DNA from: Leptospira stimsonii
GTDB lineage: Bacteria > Spirochaetota > Leptospiria > Leptospirales > Leptospiraceae
Direction: 5' to 3'
NCBI RefSeq assembly: GCF_003545875.1
Contig: NZ_QHCS01000003.1
Span: 1-64,000, forward strand
DNA: 64,000 nucleotides
A program made the position numbers and the translations under genes. A model generated the notes under the pieces. That model did not search any database. It was not told the DNA's origin and was given only the letters and a program-made list of their open reading frames with translations. Positions 8,740 to 19,930 of the stretch are shown one piece after another. How positions within the stretch are numbered: the stretch's first letter is position 1; the number at the start of each line of letters is the position of its first letter.

Positions 8740-11199
8740 TCAGAGAGGATTTCCCCAAGCGTCGATTTGATGATCCACCGCATACAAGCCGGGAGTTAAA
8801 ACTTTTCCCTTTTTAAATTGGTCCGCCATACCGAGGGCGGCGGACGCGAGTTGTCCGATGATTGCGTCCATTCCTTCGGTCGGAACTCCGTAGAATAGAA
8901 AGTTGATCGGGCTCAAGTCGCTTAACAAAAAGAAGGTCTTTTCGATTTCTTGTCCGTCTTTGTTTACGTAAAATGTTACTTTTCCGCCTTGATCGATTCC
9001 GGATTGAGGATCGAGAATTCGGTCAAATTCCAATCTTGCGGGATAACCCCCGATCTTCTTTTCATCGGAGAAGGAAAGGTCGTTAATCCATTGAATCAAG
9101 TCCGTGTATTCGGCGGTCTTTGTGGATCCGGAAGAAATGAGAATTTTCGATTTTGTTCCGTTGAGAATCAGATCTTCGAAATGTTCTTTTTTGAGAATGG
9201 AGTTTCCAATCACTCCCAATATTAGATCTCTGGAATGCAATTCTTCTTTTGGAATTTCGTCTATCGTTCTGTAGTTTCGACTTCCGGGCTTTTCGACTTT
9301 CAGATCTACTTGAATCAATTCTTGATTGGTTTCGTGCAATCTGGATTCGAGATATTTGCACAAGAAAGTTCCGATGTTTCCTTTCGCGCCGAGAATCAGA
9401 ATTTTTCGGGAAGAAAGAATCATTCCTTGTCCGTTCAAGATCGTTTCGATCGCGTTTAGAATGGAATAGGCGACTTCTTTCGATTCTTCTTTTACCTTTT
9501 GATTGGAGATCGCGATAGAGAAGGCGGGTAAAAAGAGTTTTTTATTTTTGTCCTGAACTCCCTTGAGACGATCGTATCCGTTTCTTGTATGCTCCACGGT
9601 GCCGACTAACGTTTGAGTTAGAAGTTCTGCGACTGAAATTTTAGGCGCTTCGGCGGAAATGGAATATTCTTTGCAGAGAAACGAAACGTCTTTTCCGTTT
9701 AACGCGAAATCATTGAAGAAGGGTGCGACGTAACCTCCATCTTCCACTAGAATTACTTTTTCTTTTTTTCTATAAGAATCCAAAAGAAGACTGAGAAAAA
9801 GATTTCCCGAGAGCAGTTTCATCGCGTCGAAAAATCCGAGTTTTTCTTCTTCCAGACGATCGAAGAGAGGTTTGAGTCTGGAAGAATCGCTGTAGAGAGG
9901 CGATATCGAATAATAAATTTTATTCTTCGCTCCCACTTTGAGTTGCAGGCCGGACATATAGAAATGATCGGTGGGAAGGTCCAGTAAAACGTCTAGATAC
10001 GCCGCGGGAACAACCCCACCGTATTTTACAAAGGAGACCGTAAGATTCTGCGCGCCGAGTCTTCGAAACGCTTCGATCAATGCGACGATCTCGGATGTGA
10101 TATGGTGAATCAGAAAAACGTTAAATCCGCTCAGATCAAAACTATGGTTTTCGCTATTCGCGATCCTTTCCAAAATCGGCATCCGCTTCAGATAGTGATT
10201 GAGATCCAAGGTGGTTCTTTTTGCGTTGAAGCTGAAGTTCAAGACCCGATCCAATCGGGAAAGATCGATATAAACGTTGGTTTCTTCGGAAAGTTGAACC
10301 TTTACGATAAAACCTTCTTTGAGGTGTTTTGTAATTTCATGATCTTCTAATATTAGAAAAATCTTTTTAAATAAGGGTAACGTTTCGTTTGGATCCGTTT
10401 TTACGATCGATTCCGCGAAACCTTTGTCCCAAAAAAGGCTGATTTGATCCAATTTGCCGAGAGGGGTTTTTTCGATCTGCTCGAAGACTCGAGAAAAAGA
10501 ACGATTTTCTTCCACATAGGATTTTTCCCCTCTTTGCGCGGCCGAGAGAATTCCGTTGTTGATCGCTTCCGCGATCTTTGTGCTTCCTGCGATAAAAATT
10601 CTAGAACCGATATCGTCTACGACGACGTGCGGGACCGCGGTTAGATCGATGTTGGCCCGATCGTAATTCTCCACCGTAAGTCGAAAGAAAAATTCTCCCG
10701 GTTCTTTTTGATTGGGAACCCTTTCGAGAATGAATTGGTAGTCGATGTTTTCGTTCGGGCTTGCGTGATGAAACGGAAATACAAGCGCAAAAATTCCGGA
10801 GCGTTTTGGATCTTCTCCGTAAAATTCTGGATGAATTTTTTTCGCCCAGACCTGTCTCTGAAACGTTCCAAAGACCGTTCTTAAGTGATCCTGAAATTCT
10901 TCTTTAAAAAGAAGGATGTCTTTTAATACTCCGGCTCGCGCGTAGATCTGAATGTAACCGATGTTCATCTTCAGAAGTTCGCTGTTGATGTTCGGATTGA
11001 TTTTGTAAAAGATCGTTACGTCCCCGATTCCGTTTTGCACTTGTTCGAAAACTTCTTCTCCGAGAGTTCGGGAAAGAATGGAAAGGCCGGTAAAAATTCT
11101 GAGATTGCGGAGATCCAGATCCCAGATCCCGTCCTTTCCTTCTTTGAGGACGGCTCCGAGAGACGTTTCCGATTCTCTGAGTTTGGAAGAATTAGGCAT
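8740..11199 (-). CDS. SAH-hydrolase-like NAD-binding protein, probable pseudoenzyme
   Basis: A protein of 819 residues. The C-terminal part follows the order of S-adenosylhomocysteine hydrolase: EDGGY (about 485), VEHTRNGYDRL (about 536, compare EETTTG..RL), LFLPAFSIAIS (compare LLFPAINVND), the Rossmann loop LILGAKGNIG (about 600), SSGSTKTAEY (about 691), and a final helix region ending LASAALGM. By hand alignment the SAHH catalytic Lys and Asp in NDSVTKSKFDN fall on Glu residues (SNQKVKEESKEV), so SAH hydrolysis is unlikely. The N-terminal 370 residues are unrecognised. The start overlaps the end of the MDR dehydrogenase gene by 8 bp, so the two products probably act in one pathway. The substrate is unknown. 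Confidence 0.65.
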   Translation of the reverse strand: MPNSSKLRESETSLGAVLKEGKDGIWDLDLRNLRIFTGLSILSRTLGEEVFEQVQNGIGDVTIFYKINPNINSELLKMNIGYIQIYARAGVLKDILLFKEEFQDHLRTVFGTFQRQVWAKKIHPEFYGEDPKRSGIFALVFPFHHASPNENIDYQFILERVPNQKEPGEFFFRLTVENYDRANIDLTAVPHVVVDDIGSRIFIAGSTKIAEAINNGILSAAQRGEKSYVEENRSFSRVFEQIEKTPLGKLDQISLFWDKGFAESIVKTDPNETLPLFKKIFLILEDHEITKHLKEGFIVKVQLSEETNVYIDLSRLDRVLNFSFNAKRTTLDLNHYLKRMPILERIANSENHSFDLSGFNVFLIHHITSEIVALIEAFRRLGAQNLTVSFVKYGGVVPAAYLDVLLDLPTDHFYMSGLQLKVGAKNKIYYSISPLYSDSSRLKPLFDRLEEEKLGFFDAMKLLSGNLFLSLLLDSYRKKEKVILVEDGGYVAPFFNDFALNGKDVSFLCKEYSISAEAPKISVAELLTQTLVGTVEHTRNGYDRLKGVQDKNKKLFLPAFSIAISNQKVKEESKEVAYSILNAIETILNGQGMILSSRKILILGAKGNIGTFLCKYLESRLHETNQELIQVDLKVEKPGSRNYRTIDEIPKEELHSRDLILGVIGNSILKKEHFEDLILNGTKSKILISSGSTKTAEYTDLIQWINDLSFSDEKKIGGYPARLEFDRILDPQSGIDQGGKVTFYVNKDGQEIEKTFFLLSDLSPINFLFYGVPTEGMDAIIGQLASAALGMADQFKKGKVLTPGLYAVDHQIDAWGNPL

Positions 11200-12613
11200 G
11201 TGAAATGACTACTTTGATCGCTTCGGGTGTGTGTGCGGTCGTAAACGCTTCGGAAAGTTTTTCCGGTGAAAAGGAATGTGTGATCATATTCTTTTCGAGC
11301 GCTTCGGTTACTTTTTTATCTTCTTGAAGAAGTTTGATCGCGAGGTGAAAATCCCCGCAACGAGAAGTGTGGATCGATTTTCCTAAATTCAAAAATTCTA
11401 ATAGAGGATTCCCTTTGGATTCTCCTTTGAAAAGGATCGCACTTCGAGGGCGGATCAAAGAATTCTCGTGTTTGGAATTGGGTCGGATTAAATGATCGAT
11501 TTCTTCCGCGGTTCCCGCGATTCCGAGATCGAATCGAGGGACGCGTCCTTGGAAATCTTTCGAAAGAAGAATGGCCTCTGCTTCTTCAATGCTTCCGTAA
11601 TATACTTTGAAATGAGAGGGAAGAGAAATTTTTCCCACACTCGGAGCGACGTAGACGCTTTGATTGGAACGATTTTCCTTTTCCCAGTGAAAGTTTAGAT
11701 TCTCCTCGCTGAAGGGCAAAAGGGAAAGTTCGTCTACCACGAGTTCGGTGAGTTTTTTGACTCCGAACACTTCTTGTCCGTTCGTGGTTTTCAGATGCAA
11801 TTCTCGTTTGGAAAGTCGGATCGCACTTTCAAATCCGGAAGTCGTACTCGTCGTGTCGTAGACGATCGCAAAACGTTCTTTCAAAGATTCTAAACTTTCC
11901 TTTCTGAGATCGATCGCTTCGTCCGCTCCAAGATTGAGGGAAAGTTTTAAGAGATGATCGTGTCTTGCGAGCGCTGAAATTTTAAAATCGATTTTGGAAG
12001 AAGTTCGATAAGCGGCTAACGCGGCGATGACGAGACTTCCCAATCTTCTCGGACCGAGGACCGCGACGTTATCCCCTTTCTTCGGTGGAGAAGCGATGAC
12101 AGCCTGTAGAGAAGCGGCAAAGGGTTCGATGAGAACCGCGGTCTTATCGGGAATATTTGTGAACGGTATTGCCGCATTCTGCGGAGCTAAGATATAAGGA
12201 CCGAATCCTCCCGGAAGTCTGTCGATTCCAAGAACCTTTCTTTCCGGGCTGTGTGTAGGAATTCCTTCTTCGCAGAATTCATCGACTGGATCGTCGCCTC
12301 TTGCTTCGAAGGTGTCGTTGATCTCGACAACGTATTTTTGTTTGATTCCGTTCTGTTGTTCTACGTCTTCCGCGATGACCTCGTGTCCGATCACTTGGGG
12401 TAAGGGAAAAGGAAGAAAACGTCGGGAGAGGTCGGTGGAACAAACTCCGCAGAGTTTGGATTTCAGAAGTTTGTATCCCGGTCCAAGATGAAGGTATTCC
12501 TTTCCGTTTCTGGAAATGTCCCAGCCCGTTTCGAGGCTTCCTTCGAACTGATACTTTGCGGTTTCGAAAGAATCGTCCGAACGATAGTCCATAGCATCAA
12601 ATTGGATTTTCAT
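11192..12613 (-). CDS. MDR-superfamily zinc dehydrogenase-like protein
   Basis: A protein of 473 residues, longer than the usual 340-380 of medium-chain dehydrogenases. The N-terminal GroES-like domain has the catalytic-zinc motif GVCSTD (about 57) and GHEV (about 75). The structural-zinc lobe is degenerate, with one Cys in DEFCEEG. The nucleotide-binding region begins NVAVLGPRRLGSL (about 185), where the usual GxGxxG is altered to GPRRLG. The extra length lies at about 270-360. AGGG six nucleotides before the ATG supports the start. It is the first gene of a two-gene operon with the SAH-hydrolase-like protein, overlapping it by 8 bp. It may be a redox partner acting on the same small molecule (inference). 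Confidence 0.75.
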   Translation of the reverse strand: MKIQFDAMDYRSDDSFETAKYQFEGSLETGWDISRNGKEYLHLGPGYKLLKSKLCGVCSTDLSRRFLPFPLPQVIGHEVIAEDVEQQNGIKQKYVVEINDTFEARGDDPVDEFCEEGIPTHSPERKVLGIDRLPGGFGPYILAPQNAAIPFTNIPDKTAVLIEPFAASLQAVIASPPKKGDNVAVLGPRRLGSLVIAALAAYRTSSKIDFKISALARHDHLLKLSLNLGADEAIDLRKESLESLKERFAIVYDTTSTTSGFESAIRLSKRELHLKTTNGQEVFGVKKLTELVVDELSLLPFSEENLNFHWEKENRSNQSVYVAPSVGKISLPSHFKVYYGSIEEAEAILLSKDFQGRVPRFDLGIAGTAEEIDHLIRPNSKHENSLIRPRSAILFKGESKGNPLLEFLNLGKSIHTSRCGDFHLAIKLLQEDKKVTEALEKNMITHSFSPEKLSEAFTTAHTPEAIKVVISHA

Positions 12614-12690
12614 ACATCACCCTTGTTTAGACAAAGAATCTAAGAATTACGGTCAGTGTAGAATGCGGCGGGATTCCGACAAATCCATTC

Positions 12691-13467
12691 TCAAGCGTTA
12701 GAGAATACAATCCTTCCCTTTCTCCAAACTTGAAATTCCCCAGGAGAGAAATGATTCCATTCTTCGTTGGAAGTGAGCGGTTGCGTCGCGATGACCGTGA
12801 CTCTGTCGCCCGGTCGGGTCACTTTTCGAAAGTCCACGCTGAGATCCGCGTCCAGAAGTCGGGCCTTTCCAAAAGGAGATTTTCTCGTGATCCAAGAAAG
12901 TTTTGTGGAACAGAATGCGTAGAGGTGTTTGGAATCGCTGAAGAGAAGGTTGGAGACTCCTTTTGACCGGAGTTCCGTCACAAGTTTTAGGACGGCACGG
13001 AAAAGTTCGGCTTCGTTTCGGGGGCGTTCCTGGAACTTCTTCTTGAGTTTTCCCAGGAGCCAGCAGAACGCGTATTCGGAGTCCGTAGTTCCGACCGGTC
13101 GGAAATCACCGAGGGATTCTTCTTTGATTCCTTTGAATTGCCCGTTGTGGGCAAAGGTCCAGTAGGAACCCCAAAATTCCCGGACAAATGGATGGGTATT
13201 TTTCAGTTCCACTTTTCCTCGGTTCGCCTTTCGGATATGACTGATGACGGTTTCGCTCTTGATCGGGAGTTTCCGTACAAACTCGGCAATTTTGGATTCT
13301 ACCCCAGGCGCGGGGTCGTGGAAGACACGAAGTCCCTTTCCTTCGTAGAAGGCGATTCCCCAGCCGTCTTTGTGCGGGCCAGTCTTCCCGCCCCTCTGGA
13401 CAAGGCCCGTGAGACTGAAGCTGATGTCCGTTGGGACATTCGCGCTCATACCGAGGAGTTCACACAT
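12691..13467 (-). CDS. Class II glutamine amidotransferase, YafJ-like
   Basis: A protein of 258 residues. The chain starts MCELLGMSAN, so processing exposes the N-terminal nucleophile Cys2 of Ntn-type glutaminases. Other family motifs are HKDGWGIAFY (about 32-41), SHIRKANRG (about 77), and the THPF...WTFAHNGQ block (about 90-112), where the glutamine-binding Asn-Gly lies. Length and order match the stand-alone YafJ group, related to the EgtC amidohydrolase. No synthase domain is attached, so the acceptor or hydrolysed substrate is unknown. It is a monocistronic-looking gene that diverges from the glycosyltransferase gene at 13565 across about 97 bp. Confidence 0.88.
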   Translation of the reverse strand: MCELLGMSANVPTDISFSLTGLVQRGGKTGPHKDGWGIAFYEGKGLRVFHDPAPGVESKIAEFVRKLPIKSETVISHIRKANRGKVELKNTHPFVREFWGSYWTFAHNGQFKGIKEESLGDFRPVGTTDSEYAFCWLLGKLKKKFQERPRNEAELFRAVLKLVTELRSKGVSNLLFSDSKHLYAFCSTKLSWITRKSPFGKARLLDADLSVDFRKVTRPGDRVTVIATQPLTSNEEWNHFSPGEFQVWRKGRIVFSNA

Positions 13468-13564
13468 TCTTCTTCCTTTTTCTGGCAGTTCTAATATATT
13501 AGATTATTATTCGTTAAAACGGATTTGAGCCGTCCAGCGATTTTTTCAAGGATTCCTTGCAGAA

Positions 13565-14694
13565 ATGAGCACGCAACTGGAAACTGAGCGGGTGATTTTG
13601 CATATAGACACAGAAACCGGCTGGAGAGGAGGGGAAAGACAACTTCTCCTTTTGGCGGAAGGCCTCAAGAAAAGAAAGATCCCTCAACTCATCCTGGGTA
13701 AACCGGGATCCGCCCTGGAAAGCCGTTGTTCCGACCATGGACTTCCGTTCGAAGCCCTCGCGATGAAAGGAGAATGGGACCTCGCTTCCGTGAAGGCGAT
13801 TCGAGCGATCGTCGAAGAAAGAAAAATTCGACTCATCCACACGCATACGGCGAAGGCGCACACGCTCGCCCTCTTTGCAAAATCAAAACTTCCGACAACA
13901 AAGCTCGTCGTTTCCAGACGGGTCGATTTCAGCATTCGGAAGAATCTATTCTCCATCTGGAAATACAAATCCAAACGCAATGATCTCTTTCTTACGGTTT
14001 CCAATAAGATTCGGGAAATTCTTCTGAGAGACGGAGTCGATCCTGCAAAGACAGTTACCGTTCACAGCGGAATCGATTTCTCTTTTACAAAAAAATTGCC
14101 GGACCCGGCGCGTTATAAAAAAGAATTCTCTATTAAAAAAGATACCATCGTGATCGGAAACGTCGCCGCGCTCGTGGATCACAAGGATCAAAAAACTCTT
14201 CTTCATGCGGTCGCAAAGATCGATCCTTCTAAAAATTTCAAACTTCTCATTCTTGGAGAAGGGGAACTCAGGAAAGAATTGGAAGACCTTACTAATTCAT
14301 TAGGAATTTCTGATAGAGTTATTTTTACCGGATATAGACAGGACGTTCCGGACATTCTTTCCCTTTTTGATATTTTTACTCTTACATCCAAAGAAGAAGG
14401 ACTTGGAACTTCGATTCTCGACGCGATGGCGGTCGGTCTTCCGGTCGTCGCGACCAAAGGCGGAGGAATCGGGGAAATGCTTACCCACGAAAAAGGCGCT
14501 TTTCTCGCCGAAGTCGGAGATTCGGATTCTCTTTCAAAATATTATGAAATTCTTATAGATGATTCGAAAATCAGAAAAAATTTCGGAACCTTCAACAAAG
14601 AATCCGTAAAAAGATTCTCCATCAAAAACACGATCCGTAAAACGGAACTCGCATACTATTCTTTCTTAGGGGAAGAACTTTTCGGAGCAACAGA

Positions 14695-14698
<4 letters not shown>
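13565..14698 (+). CDS. GT4-family glycosyltransferase
   Basis: A protein of 377 residues with the GT-B fold of family GT4. The N-terminal domain contains TGWRGGERQLLLLAEGL, the GG loop for donor or acceptor. The C-terminal domain has the nucleotide-sugar signature EEGLGTSILDAMAVGLP (about 277-293), an E-x7-E type motif, followed by VATKGGG. It is cytoplasmic or peripheral to the membrane and probably transfers a sugar to a lipid-linked glycan or to LPS core; donor and acceptor are not evident. The stop overlaps the polA start as ATGA, an odd pairing of an envelope enzyme with a DNA polymerase that is probably only a shared transcript. Confidence 0.88.
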
Positions 14699-17448
<2,750 letters not shown>

Positions 17449-17770
17449 GCTCCTTTGCTTTTGAGTAATGTTGAGATTTGGCTCCGGAAAGAATTCGTAA
17501 ACTCCCAGTCGTTTCGACCCATACTACTGCTTTCTAAGGAAGCGATTTTGAACCTCGCCTTCGGTTGAGACCCCGTCAGTTCCTTAAGGAATGCTATGTT
17601 CTTGTTCGATCGATTCTAAAAGAATTTTTAAAAAGAATACGCAGTTGATTCGAAGAATTTTGCTGAGAGTAAGAATAGAATTTTGATTGAAAATTGCCAT
17701 TTTCTTGCAGTTCATTCCGGTTCCTTGATTCAACCTTGATCCCAAGATCTGGTTCTGGCGGTTCTGCATT
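17449..17770. other. Intergenic, no gene seen
   Basis: About 320 bp between polA and the first DUF1554 lipoprotein gene. It contains a 12-bp palindrome TTCCTTAAGGAA at about 17580-17591. No terminator hairpin with a T-run, RNA gene or supported reading frame is visible. Confidence 0.5.
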
Positions 17771-18523
17771 ATGAAAGGTATCTGCAATTTCTTTCCGCAG
17801 AGAAATAAAGGACTATTCGCAAAGTTCCTATTTTCAATATTCGTTTGTCTGATTTGTTCTAGTTCCTGTACACTGTGGCCTGTTTTGACGGTCACGGCTG
17901 TTAATAAACCAAAGGATTCCGATTCTTCCTCCAATCTACTTTTAATGTTATTGGTTGGAGCGTCCTCATCAGAGGCAGGTAACGCAACCTCAGCGAACGG
18001 TTCTGGCGCTCAAACATCCACCTGCGGAGCTTCCGGATGTACGATTTTTTTATCTTCAGGGATCAACGGAAACTTAGGGGGGATAACAGGTGCGGACTCA
18101 CATTGTGTGACCGACGCCGTCGCTCAAAGCGCTCCCGGAAATACAGCCAGTTATAAAGCTCTTATTATGACGGACAATGGGTCCAGAAATTTGACGTCGT
18201 CTTGGGTTCTTTATCCGAACACCGTATATCGTAGTATGAACAACAGCAACTTGGTAATAACGACGACTGACGCGAACGGACAATTTCAATTTCCCCTTTC
18301 CGCAGAAATCACGGGCGCAGGCGGTAATGCGGTTTATACCGGCATCAATACCACAGGACCGAGTTGGGTTCCGAAGACCGGGATGAATTGTCTGAATTGG
18401 ACGGACAATACAAATCTTGTATCGGGTTGGATCGGAGTCAGTAACAATCCGAATCAGGAACTCGATTCGGGAGGTTCTTTTACATGCGATCAATTCCTCG
18501 TTTTATATTGTGTACAAAGATAA
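17771..18523 (+). CDS. DUF1554 lipoprotein, copy 1
   Basis: A protein of 250 residues. A basic N-terminus and hydrophobic segment end in the lipobox SSSC followed by TLWPVLT, so a lipid-anchored outer-membrane or periplasmic protein is expected. A Ser/Gly-rich linker (about 50-85) leads to a DUF1554 (PF07588) domain: CTIFLSSGINGNLGG, GADSHC, YKALIMTDNG, SSWVLYPNT, and the C-terminal FTCDQFLVLYCVQR. The domain has paired cysteines and is a Leptospira-enriched, lectin-like extracellular module; the ligand is unknown. The next gene is a paralogue with the same leader, linker and domain order, so this is a tandem duplication. Confidence 0.88.
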   Translation: MKGICNFFPQRNKGLFAKFLFSIFVCLICSSSCTLWPVLTVTAVNKPKDSDSSSNLLLMLLVGASSSEAGNATSANGSGAQTSTCGASGCTIFLSSGINGNLGGITGADSHCVTDAVAQSAPGNTASYKALIMTDNGSRNLTSSWVLYPNTVYRSMNNSNLVITTTDANGQFQFPLSAEITGAGGNAVYTGINTTGPSWVPKTGMNCLNWTDNTNLVSGWIGVSNNPNQELDSGGSFTCDQFLVLYCVQR

Positions 18524-18829
18524 ACACTTTCCCGCTCTCGAAAATGGAAAATATTTATTTCCAATCGATTGAATAAAGAATTTTTCACGTTCTAAAAGGA
18601 TTCATAACGGAAGAAAAAAGAGCGTAATGGAAGGGATGAAAAGAGAAATTTCTTTAGAACGTTCCCTTTTGTGAGGGCGATGTGTTTCTTTTGTGGCGGC
18701 GAATCAAATCTCTAATACTTAACTTTTATAATTGATAATATCAATTTACAAATTCCTATTTATTTGTCGTTCATTCCCTTTTGCGGAATCAACCTTGATG
18801 TAGGAATGAGCGGCTAACTGTTGGATACT
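18524..18829. other. Intergenic between DUF1554 paralogues
   Basis: About 306 bp. It is AT-rich around 18720-18775 (AATTGATAATATCAATT, a near-palindrome), a likely promoter zone for the second copy. No RNA gene or reading frame is supported. Confidence 0.4.
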
Positions 18830-19591
18830 ATGAATTGTACCCGCAATTTTTTCTCTCGAAACAATCGAGGATTCCTGGCTCGGTTCGTTTCCGCGACGTT
18901 AGTAGTTCTATTCCCATTGACTTCCTGTACTCTGTGGCCGATTCTCACGACGGCTGTCGTTTCTAAATCGGAATCCGATAATTCTTCCTCTTCTCTCCTT
19001 TTGCTTCTATTGGCGCAAGGCGCCGGTTCCTCAAATTCTACGAGTGGAACAACGCCCACTTCCAGTCCAGGGCAGGCGACCTGCGCGGCGACCGGATGTT
19101 CTCTTTTTCTTACTTCCGTCCCCAATGGAAATTTTGGTGGGGTTACCGGTGCTGATGCAAGTTGCGCGGCTCAAGCCGCTGTGATCGGAGCGCCTGGGAA
19201 CGCAACGGGTTACAAAGCGTTCATCATGGCTGAGGATGGAACGAGAAGTCTGAGCACGTCTTGGGTTCTGTATCCCAATACGAATTACTATAGTATTGAT
19301 AACAGTAACTTATTGATATCTACCACCGATGCAAACGGACAATTTGCGGCGACTTTAACAAATGAAATTACGCCTTCTGCCGGGTTGGCTTACACCGGCA
19401 TAGATACGAGCGGGGCTACATGGATTCCAAAGACCGGACAAAGTTGTGTTAACGCGGGCGCTTCTTGGACGAGCATAAGCGCCGGGGTTACCGGTTGGGT
19501 GGCGAATCCTAATTCACCCGGTCTAGAAATAGGAGGGGCCGGAACTCTCACGTGCGCCACTGCGTCTTCGATTTATTGCGTTCAAAGGTGA
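18830..19591 (+). CDS. DUF1554 lipoprotein, copy 2
   Basis: A protein of 253 residues, paralogous to the preceding gene along its whole length. The lipobox PLTSC is followed by TLWPILT. The linker is Ser/Thr-rich, and the DUF1554 domain contains CSLFLTSVPNGNFGG, GADASC, YKAFIMAEDG, STSWVLYPNT and a C-terminal SIYCVQR. An upstream in-frame TTG (18821) would add three residues. The ATG at 18830 is preferred because it aligns with the start of copy 1 (both have NFF at residues 6-8). The region between the two domains' fourth and fifth cysteines differs most, which suggests diversification of the ligand-facing part. Confidence 0.88.
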   Translation: MNCTRNFFSRNNRGFLARFVSATLVVLFPLTSCTLWPILTTAVVSKSESDNSSSSLLLLLLAQGAGSSNSTSGTTPTSSPGQATCAATGCSLFLTSVPNGNFGGVTGADASCAAQAAVIGAPGNATGYKAFIMAEDGTRSLSTSWVLYPNTNYYSIDNSNLLISTTDANGQFAATLTNEITPSAGLAYTGIDTSGATWIPKTGQSCVNAGASWTSISAGVTGWVANPNSPGLEIGGAGTLTCATASSIYCVQR

Positions 19592-19608
19592 GAGAAAAGG
19601 GCGGGGTT

Positions 19609-19923
19609 GTGTTAAAAATAAATTATATAATTATGATAATCTTTTGTGTCTCGATAACCTTTTGTCAACACGCAAGAGTGGAAGTTTCGCCGATCGCAGA
19701 ACAGAAAAAGAAGACCGAATCAAAAAAAGAACGGATTCTCTTAAAACAAAATTATTACTTAATGGGATTGTTTCCAAGAAAAATAGAATATGAAGAATCG
19801 AGTCTTTGTCCTGAAAGAGGAATCAAAGAAATCCATCAGTATTCTTCTTTTATGAACGTTTTGTTTGAACAAATGACTTTGGGAATTTATTCTCCGCGTT
19901 CCTTGGAAATTTATTGCTACTGA
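19609..19923 (+). CDS. Bor-like small lipoprotein
   Basis: A protein of 104 residues. A hydrophobic leader ends in SITFC, a plausible lipobox. The mature part resembles the Bor/Iss serum-resistance lipoprotein fold. NYYLMGLFPRKIEYEES aligns with the HHFFVSGIGQ...A segment of Bor. LCPERGIKEIHQYSSFMNVLF aligns with ICGG...VKVETQQTFVNGLL, and MTLGIYSPRSLEIYC with ITLGIYTPREARVYC. This is by memory of the family, without a search. The start is a GTG preceded by AAAGGGCGGGG; an ATG at 19633 is the alternative. An earlier ATG at 19552 lies inside the previous gene. The following gene repeats this domain in fused form. Confidence 0.65.
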   Translation: MLKINYIIMIIFCVSITFCQHARVEVSPIAEQKKKTESKKERILLKQNYYLMGLFPRKIEYEESSLCPERGIKEIHQYSSFMNVLFEQMTLGIYSPRSLEIYCY

Positions 19924-19930
19924 GACAACG

